From: Clostridia bacterium
GTDB taxonomy: Bacteria > Bacillota > Clostridia > RGIG6154
NCBI GenBank assembly: GCA_017410375.1
Contig: JAFQQW010000021.1
Span: 1-64,000, forward strand
Length of the DNA stretch: 64,000 nt
Reading direction: 5' to 3'
Part shown: positions 34,081 through 43,623 of the stretch, piece by piece
Layout of the letters: each line of letters begins with the position of its first letter
Numbering within the stretch: the first letter of the stretch is position 1
Position numbers and translations under genes: made by a program
The notes under the pieces: model-generated
Databases searched by the model: none
What the model was told of the DNA's origin: nothing
What the model saw: only the letters and a program-made list of their open reading frames with translations

Positions 34081-34902
34081 ATGTATAGTGCGTGCAAAGC
34101 GGATAAAAATGTACAGCTTCATTCTGTGCTGACTTTTTTTAACTGCCTTTTGGAAAAGGATCACTATTTTTCGGGCGAAACGCATGATTTCTGGGAAATC
34201 GTGTGCGTTTTAAGCGGCAAAGTGGGTATAACCGCCGGAAAAGACGTATATCTTTTAGAGGGTGGAAACGCAGTCGTGCATGAACCCTTGGAATTTCATA
34301 GCATCTGGTCTGAAAGCGGTACTGCACCCGAAGTGGTTATTTTCTCCTTTTATGCCGAAAAAATGCCCGAGACTGACGGTCGTCTTTTTAATCTGAATAC
34401 TGAAGTGACCGAACGCTTAAGGCGTCTTGCACTTAAGGCAAAGACTGTGTTTTCTTACGAGAACAGTCAAATAGAAATCACAAACGTGTTGCATGGGAAG
34501 GAACGGGATGCGAGCCTTATTTTTACAGAGCTTGAAAGTCTGATTCAGATGATTCTGATGGAAAAAAAGGCTAATCTTTCTGTTCACCAGTCCCAAAGTG
34601 CAAAAAATTATATGAATGTCTTAGCAGTGCTGGAAGATAATCTTTATAAAAAACTGACCGTTTCGGAAATCGCGAAGCTTTGTAATACCAGCGAATCCAA
34701 TTTGAAGAAAATTTTTTTCAAATATGCTAACCGTGGTGTTATGAATTATTTTAACACCATAAAAATAAAAAAAGCGGCTGAATTGATCGGGGCCGGCATG
34801 GCGATTAAGGAAGCGGCGAATCTTTTAGGGTTTACCGATCAGAATTATTTCAGTACCGTTTTTAAGCGTGTAACTGGCGTTTCGCCTGCAAAATACAAGT
34901 GA
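34081..34902 (+). CDS. AraC family transcriptional regulator
   Basis: A 273-residue protein. The N-terminal cupin-like sensor has HDFWEIVCVLSGKVGITAGKD and the C-terminal AraC helix-turn-helix pair reads LTVSEIAKLCNTSESNLKKIF then FSTVFKRVTGVSPAKYK. The ATG at 34081 follows GGAGGG; the frame open from 34039 has no ribosome site. It is divergent from the nucleotidyltransferase-nahK-nagB operon and is its likely regulator, with an amino sugar as the plausible signal. Confidence 0.85.
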   Translation: MYSACKADKNVQLHSVLTFFNCLLEKDHYFSGETHDFWEIVCVLSGKVGITAGKDVYLLEGGNAVVHEPLEFHSIWSESGTAPEVVIFSFYAEKMPETDGRLFNLNTEVTERLRRLALKAKTVFSYENSQIEITNVLHGKERDASLIFTELESLIQMILMEKKANLSVHQSQSAKNYMNVLAVLEDNLYKKLTVSEIAKLCNTSESNLKKIFFKYANRGVMNYFNTIKIKKAAELIGAGMAIKEAANLLGFTDQNYFSTVFKRVTGVSPAKYK

Positions 34903-34951
34903 TTTGGAATGAGTTTTTACTATTATATTTGCATAAATTTTAAAAAAAGTG

Positions 34952-34980
34952 TTGACAGATTGAATTTTCTGAATTATTAT
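34952..34980 (+). promoter_or_regulatory. Sigma-A promoter of the 35107-42852 operon
   Basis: TTGACA (34952-34957), 17 bp, TATTAT (34975-34980). The leader from here to the first ATG is about 120 nt. Confidence 0.7.
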
Positions 34981-34998
34981 TGATAAAGGAGAAAGAAA

Positions 34999-35106
34999 AT
35001 TTCTTTATTTTTAAAGCAAGGTGCTTGCTGTGTTTTTCATGTAGAAAGGCGGGTACTTTGTTTTTCTCTGCCCGTTTTATTTATATTGATGCTTGGGAGT
35101 GTGTGA
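34999..35106 (+). other. Possible 35-codon leader ORF with ATT start
   Basis: AAAGGAG at 34985-34991 is seven bases before an ATT codon that opens a frame of 35 sense codons ending TGA at 35104-35106, directly followed by the ATG of the RNA methylase gene. The peptide is hydrophobic towards its end (VLCFSLPVLFILMLGSV). ATT starts are rare, so this may be a chance frame in the leader; the exact TGA-ATG junction is why it is listed. Confidence 0.2.
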
Positions 35107-35874
35107 ATGGTCATCGAAAGTCCTTCCAATCCTTTGGTGAAAAATTTAAAAAAACTGAAGGATAAGAAATATCGCAAATTGACAGGTGAATATTTAATTG
35201 AAGGTGTAAACCTTTGTCAGGAGTGTATTGCATACCGTCCGGATTTGATTTCTTCCGCGGTTGTTACACCTGAAAAGCAAGATTTGGCAAAAGGTATTGA
35301 CAATGTTTATGTGGTTTCTGAAAAGGTCATGCTGAGTCTTGGGGAAACCGAAACCCCGCAGGGAATAATTCTTGTGGGTAAAATGGAGCATGTCAACCCC
35401 GATGTTTCTGAAATGAAACGGGTTTTGTATCTTGACCGTGTAAAAGACCCCGGAAATGTCGGCACACTGATTCGGTCTGCGGATGCGTTCGGTGCGGATA
35501 TGGTTGTGCTTTCGGCAGGATGTGCGGATTTGTATAACCCTAAAACCGTTCGGGCAACTATGGGCTCGATGTATCATTTGCCTGTGGTTTGTGAAAATGT
35601 GTATCTTGAATGGATTTCTTTATTTAAAGAGCAGAATTTTGAGATTGTTACGGGTAGCCTTGATACAAAAACAGCTCCATCGGATGTGGATTTCGCAAAT
35701 CAAAAGACCGTAATCTGTCTGGGTAATGAAGCGCACGGTGTGTCGGACGAGTTGGTTTCAAAAGGCGTTACAAAGGTTAAAATACCGATGCCCGGGAATG
35801 CAGAGTCTTTAAATGTTGCAATCGCCGGATCTGTATTACTGTATGAAGCGATCAGGAGGAATTCCGATGGTTGA
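35107..35874 (+). CDS. TrmH/SpoU family RNA 2'-O-methyltransferase
   Basis: A 255-residue SPOUT methylase that modifies ribose in rRNA or tRNA. The N-terminal substrate domain reads NPLVKNLKKLKDKKYRKLTGEYLIEG. The knot motifs are LDRVKDPGNVGTLIRSADAFG, CLGNEAHGVS and IPMPGNAESLNVAIAGSVLLYE. GGGAG precedes the ATG. It resembles YsgA-type proteins; the target nucleotide is not known. It heads a housekeeping operon and overlaps dprA by 8 bp. Confidence 0.88.
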   Translation: MVIESPSNPLVKNLKKLKDKKYRKLTGEYLIEGVNLCQECIAYRPDLISSAVVTPEKQDLAKGIDNVYVVSEKVMLSLGETETPQGIILVGKMEHVNPDVSEMKRVLYLDRVKDPGNVGTLIRSADAFGADMVVLSAGCADLYNPKTVRATMGSMYHLPVVCENVYLEWISLFKEQNFEIVTGSLDTKTAPSDVDFANQKTVICLGNEAHGVSDELVSKGVTKVKIPMPGNAESLNVAIAGSVLLYEAIRRNSDG

Positions 35875-36985
35875 AACTGAGGTTGTATTAAATATCTGGC
35901 TCACAACCGTTTTTGGTTATGGCTCAAAATATCCGGTTGAGTTGATTGAAAAATACGGTTCTGCATATAATGTTTTGGCAATGGGGAAGGATGAACTGCG
36001 CTTTGGTAAAAAGACAGCTGCGGCACAGGAAGCGTTTAAGAATCCCGATTTGACATATGCACAGTACATCTATAACTGTTGTAAAGAAGATGACATTGAA
36101 ATTTTGTGTTATCAGGATGAGCGGTATCCGCATCTGTTAAAGGAAATTCCGAATCCGCCTGCGGTTTTGTTTTATCGGGGTAACATTGATTTGTTAAACC
36201 GCAGAACTTTTACTGTGGTAGGCAGACGCGGTATGACGGTTGAAGGCCGTCGGGTACTGGATGATTTTGTACCTGTGCTTCAAAAAGCCGGGTTTACCAT
36301 TGTTGCAGGTTTTGCAATCGGTGCAGAGGCATATATGCATCGTAACTTTAAAAATACGGTTGCGGTGTTGCCATGTGGCATTAATTTGAATTATCCCACC
36401 GAAAATGCAGGTCTGAAACGCAAAATTGTGGAAAACGGCGGTTTGGTTATAACAGAGTTTATGCATGATACGGCGGCGTATAAAGGCAATTTTCATTTGC
36501 GTAACCGTATTCTGGCAGGCTTGTCTTATGGTGCGTTGGTAACACAGGCAGGCGAAAACAGCGGTACATCCATTACCGCAACCTCGGCAGGCGAATTCAG
36601 CAGACCTGTGTATGTGGTGCCCGGTTCGATTTATGACGCGAGCTATCGCGGGTCGAATGAAATGATACATGTCGGCGCAACAGCGGTGACTTCGCCCTGG
36701 CAGATTGTCGCAGAGTACGCAGATATTTATGAGGATATCCGTATGGATGAAAGCAGAGCACCCGAGCCGGATGCAGGCGTGCTGGACTTAGGTGACAGCC
36801 GTTATGATGACTTGGATGATAACGCGGTTAAAATTTTGAAATGTATTAGCGGAGAGCGGATGCATGCGGATGAGATTGCGATGCGCACCGGACTGAATAT
36901 TTCGGTTGTGAATGCAACACTTTCCGAGCTTGAAATGGAAGATTTGGTTGTCCGTATGGATAACAATTTATATATGTTAAAGTAA
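35867..36985 (+). CDS. dprA: DNA-processing protein DprA (diverged)
   Basis: A 372-residue Rossmann-like protein that loads RecA on incoming single-stranded DNA. Conserved parts are YPHLLKEIPNPPAVLFYRG, AVLPCGINLNYPTEN, LRNRILAGLS, NSGTSITA and a C-terminal winged helix (HADEIAMRTGLNISVVNATLSELE). It deviates where the family has VGSR and GIDxxAH: here VVGRRGMTVEG and AIGAEAYMH. The ATG at 35867 follows AGGAGG inside the end of the methylase gene. It is 13 bp before topA, the usual Firmicute order. Confidence 0.82.
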   Translation: MVETEVVLNIWLTTVFGYGSKYPVELIEKYGSAYNVLAMGKDELRFGKKTAAAQEAFKNPDLTYAQYIYNCCKEDDIEILCYQDERYPHLLKEIPNPPAVLFYRGNIDLLNRRTFTVVGRRGMTVEGRRVLDDFVPVLQKAGFTIVAGFAIGAEAYMHRNFKNTVAVLPCGINLNYPTENAGLKRKIVENGGLVITEFMHDTAAYKGNFHLRNRILAGLSYGALVTQAGENSGTSITATSAGEFSRPVYVVPGSIYDASYRGSNEMIHVGATAVTSPWQIVAEYADIYEDIRMDESRAPEPDAGVLDLGDSRYDDLDDNAVKILKCISGERMHADEIAMRTGLNISVVNATLSELEMEDLVVRMDNNLYMLK

Positions 36986-36998
36986 TTAGGAGGATAAA

Positions 36999-39077
36999 AT
37001 GGCAGATTATTTAGTGATTGTGGAATCCCCGTCCAAAGCGGGAACCATAAAAAAATACCTTGGGAAAAATTATAAGGTTGTTGCGTCTATGGGACATCTG
37101 GTGGACTTGCCAAAAAGTCAGCTGGGTATTGATATTGAAAACAACTTTGAGCCTAAATATATTACCATTCGCGGAAAAGGCGATTTGATGTCTAAACTGA
37201 AAAAAGATGCAAAAGAAGTTAAAAAAGTGTATCTTGCAACTGACCCTGACCGCGAAGGTGAAGCAATTTCCTGGCATCTGGCAAATGTGCTGTCTTTAAA
37301 GCCGGGAGAAAAGAACAGAATTACATTCAATGAAATTACCAAAAATGCGGTTAAAGAAGGTCTGAAGAATCCGCGGGAGATTGATACACAGCTTGTGGAT
37401 GCACAGCAGGCAAGACGTGCCCTTGACCGTATTGTAGGTTATCAGATCAGCCCGTTGCTCTGGAAAAATGTGCGCAAAGGCTTAAGTGCCGGACGTGTAC
37501 AGTCGGTTGTTACAAAAATGATTTGTGACAGAGAAGCTGAAATTAATGCTTTTTGTCCGAAAGAATACTGGACTCTTAATGCGAAACTGCACAAAGAAAA
37601 AGCAAAACAGGTTTTCGAGGCTAAGTTTGTAAGTACGAAAAAGGGAAAAGAAGAAATTGGTACCGAACAAGAGATGCAGGCAATTTTAAAGCATCTTGAA
37701 GATAAAAGTTATAAGGTGCAGACTGTTAAAAAAGGCTTAAAGGAAAGAAAACCGGCGCCGCCCTTTATTACAAGTACGCTCCAGCAGGAAGCGTCCAGAA
37801 AATTAAATTTTGCTTCCAGAAGAACCATGCGAATTGCCCAAAGCTTGTATGAAGGTCTTGAAATCAAAGGTAAAGGCACATTGGGTCTGATTACCTACAT
37901 GCGTACCGATTCATTGCGTATTGCAACAGAAGCGGGTATGGCGTGTAAAGAATATTTGAAAGCAAACTATGATGCAGAATATATTCCGAATTATCTGCCT
38001 CAGTATAAAACAAAAAAAGGTGCACAGGATGCACATGAAGCAATCCGTCCGACAGATGTGTTTATTACACCTGAATCTGTTAAAGATGCATTAAAGCCTG
38101 AACAGTATAAGCTGTACAAACTGATCTGGTCCCGTTTTGTGGCAAGCCAGATGACAAGCGCGGTTTATGAAACAACAACCGCAGATATTGAAGCGGGCGA
38201 TTGTCTGTTCCGTGCAAACGGTTCTAAAATCAAATTCCCCGGCTTTACAGCCATTTATGAAGAATCCGGTGACGAAGCAAAAGCGAAAACCGGTGTGTTG
38301 CCAAGCCTTGAAGATGGAGATGAGCTTTGCTTAAAAGAGCTTTTGCCCAAGCAGAATTTCACTGCTCCGCCTTCCAGATATACCGAAGCAACAATTATTC
38401 GTGCAATGGAAGAGTATGGTATCGGCAGACCTTCAACCTATGCACCGACCATTTCTACCATTTTAGACAGGGGTTATGTAAAAAAAGACGGCAAAGCCCT
38501 TGTGCCTACAGAGCTTGGCGGTATTGTTAATGATATGATGGCAAAGAATTTTGAAGATATTGTTGACGTTGATTTTACTGCAAACATGGAAAAACAACTG
38601 GATGAAATTGAAGAAGGCAGAAAATGGACAGAGGTTTTACGCGATTTCTACGATCCCTTTGCGGAGGTTCTGAAGAAGGCAGAAGATTCTATCGAAAAGG
38701 TTGAAATCAAAGACGAAGAAACGGATATTCCCTGCGAAAAATGTGGTCGGATGATGGTCATCAAACAGGGTAAATTCGGTAAATTCTTAGCTTGCCCGGG
38801 CTTCCCATCCTGCAGAAATACCAAGAGTATTGCGGTTGAACTGGGCATAGATTGTCCGAAGTGCGGCGGCAAGATTCTGATTAAAAAATCGGGACGCGGT
38901 AAGAAATATTTCGGTTGTGAAAACAATCCCACCTGTGATTTTATGACCTGGGATGAGCCTACCGTACAAAAATGTCCCAAATGCGACAGTATGCTTTTAA
39001 GAAACGTTTTCCGTGGCGCGAGAAAATTAAAATGCGCAAATGAACAGTGTGATTTTGTACAGAAAGAGGAGAAATAA
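36999..39077 (+). CDS. topA: DNA topoisomerase I
   Basis: A 692-residue type IA topoisomerase that relaxes negative supercoils. The Toprim domain starts [17 protein letters not shown] with the acidic triad region [13 protein letters not shown]. The active-site tyrosine is Y300 in ITYMRTDS. Three C-terminal four-cysteine zinc ribbons are visible: [29 protein letters not shown] and CPKCDSM..CANEQC. AGGAGG precedes the ATG. The stop overlaps the trmFO start. Confidence 0.96.
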   Translation: MADYLVIVESPSKAGTIKKYLGKNYKVVASMGHLVDLPKSQLGIDIENNFEPKYITIRGKGDLMSKLKKDAKEVKKVYLATDPDREGEAISWHLANVLSLKPGEKNRITFNEITKNAVKEGLKNPREIDTQLVDAQQARRALDRIVGYQISPLLWKNVRKGLSAGRVQSVVTKMICDREAEINAFCPKEYWTLNAKLHKEKAKQVFEAKFVSTKKGKEEIGTEQEMQAILKHLEDKSYKVQTVKKGLKERKPAPPFITSTLQQEASRKLNFASRRTMRIAQSLYEGLEIKGKGTLGLITYMRTDSLRIATEAGMACKEYLKANYDAEYIPNYLPQYKTKKGAQDAHEAIRPTDVFITPESVKDALKPEQYKLYKLIWSRFVASQMTSAVYETTTADIEAGDCLFRANGSKIKFPGFTAIYEESGDEAKAKTGVLPSLEDGDELCLKELLPKQNFTAPPSRYTEATIIRAMEEYGIGRPSTYAPTISTILDRGYVKKDGKALVPTELGGIVNDMMAKNFEDIVDVDFTANMEKQLDEIEEGRKWTEVLRDFYDPFAEVLKKAEDSIEKVEIKDEETDIPCEKCGRMMVIKQGKFGKFLACPGFPSCRNTKSIAVELGIDCPKCGGKILIKKSGRGKKYFGCENNPTCDFMTWDEPTVQKCPKCDSMLLRNVFRGARKLKCANEQCDFVQKEEK

Positions 39078-40390
39078 TGACGGTAAATGTCATAGGAGCC
39101 GGTCTTGCAGGCTGTGAATGTGCATATCAGCTCGCAAAACGAGGCATTCATGTAAATTTATATGAAATGAAGCCCGACAAATCTTCGCCGGCGCATCATT
39201 TAGATTCTTTCGCGGAGCTTGTATGCTCTAATTCGCTCCGTGGTGCCGGCATTGAAACCGCACCCGGGCTATTGAAAGAAGAAATGCGAAAGTTAGATTC
39301 GCTTATTATCCGTGCGGCAGATCAGACGGCTGTGCCTGCAGGCGGTGCGCTTGCGGTTGACCGCAACGGTTTTTCGGAAGCAATCACAGATGTGATTCGA
39401 AATCATGAGAACATATCCGTTATTCCGCAGGAAATAACAGATGCGCTTCCAGAGGGAATCACGGTTATTGCAACCGGACCTTTAACCTCCGACGGTTTGT
39501 TTGAACATATTAAAACTTTGACAGGCAACGAAGAATACTTACATTTCTTTGATGCGGCAGCACCTGTTGTAACCGCGGAATCGCTGGATTTTGAAAAAGT
39601 GTTTAAAGCATCCCGTTATGACAAAGGGGAAGCGGCTTACTTAAACTGCCCCATGAACAAAGAGGAATATGAGGCGTTTTATAAGGAACTGATTTCTGCT
39701 GAATGTGTGACCTGGAAAGAATTTGAAAAAATCAATGTGTTTGAAGGATGCATGCCGGTTGAAATTATGGCAGGCAGAGGAGAGCAGACACTCCTTTTCG
39801 GACCTTTGAAGCCCGTCGGCTTAAAAGATCCGAGAAAAGACGAAGAGCCATATGCTGTTGTACAGCTTCGTCAGGATAATAAGGATGCAACCCTTTATAA
39901 TCTTGTAGGGTTTCAGACACATCTGAAATTTGGGGAGCAGAAACGGGTATTTTCTATGATTCCAGGGCTTGAACATGCGGAATTTGTGCGCTACGGTGTC
40001 ATGCACCGTAACACCTATATCAATTCTCCAATGCTTCTGGACGATACCTATCGGATGAAATCCAATCCCGATATTTATTTTGCGGGACAGATTACAGGTG
40101 TGGAGGGCTATATTGAATCGGCGGCATCGGGACTTACGGTTGGTCTGTATCTATCCCAGTTGCTTTTAAACGGAGAGGTTAAAAAGCTTCCAGCTGAATC
40201 TGCGATTGCATCTCTTGCAAATTATATTTCGGATGAAAGTATAACAAAGTTTCAGCCCATGAATATTAATTTTGGTATTGTTCCGCCTCTTGGCTACCGT
40301 GTAAAAGGCAAGAAGCGGGAAAAGAATACGCAGATTGCGTTACGTGCTTTAGACAAAATGGACGAATATGTCAGAATGGAGACAGTATGA
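39077..40390 (+). CDS. trmFO: Folate-dependent tRNA (uracil-54-C5)-methyltransferase TrmFO
   Basis: A 437-residue flavoprotein that makes ribothymidine-54 in tRNA using methylenetetrahydrofolate. The FAD motif is [19 protein letters not shown] at the N terminus, followed by the family stretch [10 protein letters not shown], then [18 protein letters not shown]. The start ATG shares a base with the topA stop, and the topA-trmFO order is common in Firmicutes. The last codons overlap typA by 4 bp (ATGA). Confidence 0.95.
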   Translation: MTVNVIGAGLAGCECAYQLAKRGIHVNLYEMKPDKSSPAHHLDSFAELVCSNSLRGAGIETAPGLLKEEMRKLDSLIIRAADQTAVPAGGALAVDRNGFSEAITDVIRNHENISVIPQEITDALPEGITVIATGPLTSDGLFEHIKTLTGNEEYLHFFDAAAPVVTAESLDFEKVFKASRYDKGEAAYLNCPMNKEEYEAFYKELISAECVTWKEFEKINVFEGCMPVEIMAGRGEQTLLFGPLKPVGLKDPRKDEEPYAVVQLRQDNKDATLYNLVGFQTHLKFGEQKRVFSMIPGLEHAEFVRYGVMHRNTYINSPMLLDDTYRMKSNPDIYFAGQITGVEGYIESAASGLTVGLYLSQLLLNGEVKKLPAESAIASLANYISDESITKFQPMNINFGIVPPLGYRVKGKKREKNTQIALRALDKMDEYVRMETV

Positions 40391-42210
40391 TTACAAGAAA
40401 CGATTTAAGAAACATTGCAATTATTGCACACGTTGACCATGGCAAAACCACCCTGGTGGACGAAATGTTAAAGCAAAGCGGTACATTCCGTGAAAATCAG
40501 GTTGTAGAAGAACGTGTTATGGACTCAAACGATATCGAGCGTGAGCGCGGTATTACGATTTTGGCAAAAAACACATCCATTTACTACAAGGATGTAAAAA
40601 TTAACGTGATTGACACCCCGGGACACGCAGATTTCGGCGGTGAGGTTGAACGTGTCTTAAAAATGGTTGACGGGGTTGTTTTACTGGTGGATGCAGCGGA
40701 AGGTCCAATGCCACAGACACGTTTTGTGCTTGAAAAAGCACTTGAACTTGGTCACAAGCTGATTATTGTTGTAAACAAGATTGACAGACCTGATGCGCGC
40801 TTAAACGAAGTAGGCGATGAGGTTTTAGAATTACTGTTGGAGTTGGATGCGACAGAAGAACAGCTTTACAGCCCGATTATTTACTGTTCTGCAAGACAGG
40901 GTACGGCATCCATTTCCCCGAACGAAGAAGGGGAAAACATGATTCCACTTTTTGAAACCATTTTAGGACACATTCCTGCACCCGAAGGGGATGATGAAGG
41001 TGAATTACAGCTTCTTGTTTCGTCTATTGACTACAATGAATATGTAGGCAGAATCGGTGTTGGACGCATAGAACGCGGTGTGATTAAGCAAAATCAGGAA
41101 GTGGTTGTTTGTGACTGGCATGACGAGAACAAGCGTTATAAGGGTAAAGTTGTAAATCTTTATCAGATAGAAGGCTTAGTGCGTGAATCTGCTACCGAAG
41201 CAAAGGTTGGAGATGTTGTGTGTTTTTCCGGCTTGAACGAAATCACAATCGGCGAAACTCTGTGCTCGGTATCGAACCCTGAGCCGTTGCCTTTTGTGCA
41301 AATCAGTGAGCCTACGGTTGAAATGACCTTTAACGTTAACGACAGTCCCTTTGCCGGCAGAGAGGGCAAGTTTGTAACCTCCAGACAGTTAAGAGACAGA
41401 CTCTACAGAGAGCTTTTAAAAGACGTTTCTTTACGCGTTGCAGATACCGAGTCTACCGACTCCTTTAAGGTTTCGGGACGTGGTGAAATGCATCTTTCTA
41501 TCCTGATTGAAAACATGAGACGTGAGGGATACGAGTTTTCTGTTGGTGCGCCAAAAGTTTTGATGAAAGAAATTGACGGTGTAATGTGCGAACCGATGGA
41601 ACGTCTTTTGGTGGATGTGCCCGAAAATTGCGTGGGTTCTGTTATGGAAAAGATGGGTACCCGTAAAGGCGAACTGGTAACCATGGCACCTATGGGTTCG
41701 AGAATGCGCCTTGAGTTTTCCATTCCGTCCAGAGGGTTATTCGGTTATAAAAACGAATTCTTGACCGATACCAAAGGTGAAGGTATATTAAATTCCGTAT
41801 TCAGCGGTTATAAGCCTGAAAAGGGTGAAATTTCCGGCAGAACAACCGGTTCGCTGGTTGCTTTTGAAACCGGAGAAGCGGTGGCTTACGGCATTTTTAA
41901 TGCACAGGAACGCGGTATGATGTTTGTAGAACCCGGTATGGATGTTTATGAAGGCATGGTGGTCGGCGTTTCCCCGAAAGCTGAAGATATCAATGTAAAT
42001 GTTTGCAAGAAAAAGCATGTTACCAATATGCGTGCGGCAGGCTCTGATGAAGCTTTAAGACTGGTTCCGCCTAAAAAAATGAGTTTGGAAGAAGCGATTG
42101 AATTTATCGGTTCGGACGAGCTGATTGAGGTTACACCTTTAAGCATCAGAGTCAGAAAGAGAATTTTGGATAACAATCTGCGTGCAAAATCCAGAAACAG
42201 AGGACAATAA
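40387..42210 (+). CDS. typA: Ribosome-associated GTPase TypA/BipA
   Basis: A 607-residue translational GTPase. The G motifs are AHVDHGKTT (G1), ERERGITI (G2), DTPGHADF (G3), NKIDRPDA (G4) and a typical EF-G-like III and V plus the BipA-specific C terminus (LNDxxxx replaced here by [19 protein letters not shown]). It assists 50S assembly under stress. The start overlaps trmFO, and trmB follows 3 bp after its stop. Confidence 0.95.
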   Translation: MITRNDLRNIAIIAHVDHGKTTLVDEMLKQSGTFRENQVVEERVMDSNDIERERGITILAKNTSIYYKDVKINVIDTPGHADFGGEVERVLKMVDGVVLLVDAAEGPMPQTRFVLEKALELGHKLIIVVNKIDRPDARLNEVGDEVLELLLELDATEEQLYSPIIYCSARQGTASISPNEEGENMIPLFETILGHIPAPEGDDEGELQLLVSSIDYNEYVGRIGVGRIERGVIKQNQEVVVCDWHDENKRYKGKVVNLYQIEGLVRESATEAKVGDVVCFSGLNEITIGETLCSVSNPEPLPFVQISEPTVEMTFNVNDSPFAGREGKFVTSRQLRDRLYRELLKDVSLRVADTESTDSFKVSGRGEMHLSILIENMRREGYEFSVGAPKVLMKEIDGVMCEPMERLLVDVPENCVGSVMEKMGTRKGELVTMAPMGSRMRLEFSIPSRGLFGYKNEFLTDTKGEGILNSVFSGYKPEKGEISGRTTGSLVAFETGEAVAYGIFNAQERGMMFVEPGMDVYEGMVVGVSPKAEDINVNVCKKKHVTNMRAAGSDEALRLVPPKKMSLEEAIEFIGSDELIEVTPLSIRVRKRILDNNLRAKSRNRGQ

Positions 42211-42213
42211 AAC

Positions 42214-42852
42214 ATGAGAATGAGAAGAAAAAAGAATCGGGATTCCCGGTTCGAAAATTGTATAGAATTTGTAGCGACTGAGCCTTTGGAAAATAAAGGA
42301 AAATGGAAAACGTTGTTTGGCAACAACAATCCTGTACACCTGGAAATCGGATGCGGTAAAGGCGGTTTTATTTTAGAGCTTGCAAAACGAAATCCCGACA
42401 TCAATTATGTTGCTATGGAAAAATGCATGGACGCGTTGATTCTGGCATTAGAAAAAGCAAAACGCGATGAACTCAAAAACGTTATTTATATCTGTGATGA
42501 TGCGGAAAAGCTTCCCGATATGTTTGAAAAGGATGAGGTAGAACGCATTTACTTGAATTTCAGCGACCCCTGGAAAAAAGCGCGTCAGGCAAAACGCCGG
42601 CTGACACACAGGCGGTTTCTGGAAAAGTATAGAATGATTCTCTGTGAGAATGGGGAAATTCATTTTAAAACCGATAACCGTCCGCTTTTCGACTTTTCTC
42701 TGGAAGAGTTTGAAGATACCGGTGTAAAGGTTTCTGAACTGACCTTTGACTTGCATAACAGCGAGTATAACGAGGGGAATATTATGACCGAATATGAAAA
42801 GACTTTTTCGGAAAAAGGTTTTACCATCAACCGATGCGTATGTAAATTTTAA
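42214..42852 (+). CDS. trmB: tRNA (guanine-N7-)-methyltransferase
   Basis: A 212-residue Rossmann-fold methylase acting on G46 of tRNA. The SAM motif is LEIGCGKGGFILELAK, and the family stretches YLNFSDPWKKARQAKRRLT and HFKTDNRPLFDFSLE are clear. Last gene of the operon begun at 34952, followed by a terminator. Confidence 0.94.
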   Translation: MRMRRKKNRDSRFENCIEFVATEPLENKGKWKTLFGNNNPVHLEIGCGKGGFILELAKRNPDINYVAMEKCMDALILALEKAKRDELKNVIYICDDAEKLPDMFEKDEVERIYLNFSDPWKKARQAKRRLTHRRFLEKYRMILCENGEIHFKTDNRPLFDFSLEEFEDTGVKVSELTFDLHNSEYNEGNIMTEYEKTFSEKGFTINRCVCKF

Positions 42853-42859
42853 TCCGGCT

Positions 42860-42892
42860 AAAAAGTATTGCGTAAATCGCAATACTTTTTTA
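42860..42892 (+). terminator. Terminator after trmB
   Basis: A 12-bp stem (AAAAGTATTGCG and complement) with loop TAAAT, then a T run. Confidence 0.85.
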
Positions 42893-42912
42893 TTTATTTT
42901 TTCTAAAAAAGG

Positions 42913-42941
42913 TTGCTAAATACGTAAAATTGTGGTACAAT
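42913..42941 (+). promoter_or_regulatory. Sigma-A promoter of cysE-cysS
   Basis: TTGCTA (42913-42918), 17 bp, TACAAT (42936-42941). The leader is only about 25 nt, so there is no T-box before cysE-cysS here. Confidence 0.65.
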
Positions 42942-42975
42942 AAAATGAATTAATTATATCATGAAGAGGTGTAAC

Positions 42976-43623
42976 GTGTTTAAACAGCTAAAAAACGACA
43001 TTCGTACGATCATGGATCGTGACCCTGCTGCAAGAAGCTTCTGGGAAGTGTTCTTTCTGTATCCGGGGTTTAAAGCCATTATGCGACATCGTATTGCACA
43101 TAAATTATATAATAGCGGACACTTCTTTCTGGCTGAAAGGTATGCTAAAATGACCCGAAAAAAGTATGGCATTGAAATTCATCCGGCGGCAAAAATCGGC
43201 AATGGTGTTTTCATAGACCATGGTATGGGCATTGTAATCGGTGAAACCGCAGTTATCGGTGACAACTGTACCATTTACCAGGGCGTCACCTTGGGTGGTA
43301 CGGGTAAGGATAAAGGTAAACGTCATCCCACCATTGGAAACAACGTCCTGATTGGTTGCGGTGCGAAGGTATTAGGTCCTTTTACGGTTGGTGACAATTG
43401 TAAGATTGCGGCAAATGCGGTTGTTTTGCAGGAGGTGCCGCCAAACTGTACATGCGTAGGTATTCCTGCAAGAATTGTGCGCCGTAATAACGAAAAGGTT
43501 GAGACAAATAACTTTGACCATATTCATACACCTGACCCTGTGTCTCAGGAGCTTTGTAAGCTTTTGGTCAGAATTGAGCATCTTGAAAAGCGATTGGAGG
43601 AAAAAGAACATGAAAATATTTAA
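42976..43623 (+). CDS. cysE: Serine O-acetyltransferase
   Basis: A 215-residue left-handed beta-helix acetyltransferase supplying O-acetylserine to CysK. Hexapeptide repeats run from IGNGVFIDHGMGIVIGETAV to GDNCKIAANAVVLQEVPPN, with the active-site histidine in FIDHGMG. The N terminus MFKQLKNDIRTIMDRDPAARS fits family starts. GTG at 42976 is chosen because AGAGGTG lies just before it; the ATG at 42961 has no ribosome site. It overlaps cysS by 14 bp, a common Firmicute pairing. Confidence 0.92.
   Translation: MFKQLKNDIRTIMDRDPAARSFWEVFFLYPGFKAIMRHRIAHKLYNSGHFFLAERYAKMTRKKYGIEIHPAAKIGNGVFIDHGMGIVIGETAVIGDNCTIYQGVTLGGTGKDKGKRHPTIGNNVLIGCGAKVLGPFTVGDNCKIAANAVVLQEVPPNCTCVGIPARIVRRNNEKVETNNFDHIHTPDPVSQELCKLLVRIEHLEKRLEEKEHENI

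Noticed and set aside
34980-35165. 61-codon frame overlapping the RNA methylase start
   Set aside because: Its start lies on the promoter -10 and it runs out of frame into a well-supported gene.
42961-42975. ATG start for cysE at 42961
   Set aside because: The ribosome site AGAGGTG lies after it; GTG at 42976 matches the family N terminus.
42892-42975. T-box riboswitch before cysE-cysS
   Set aside because: The leader after the promoter is only about 25-35 nt, too short for a T-box.
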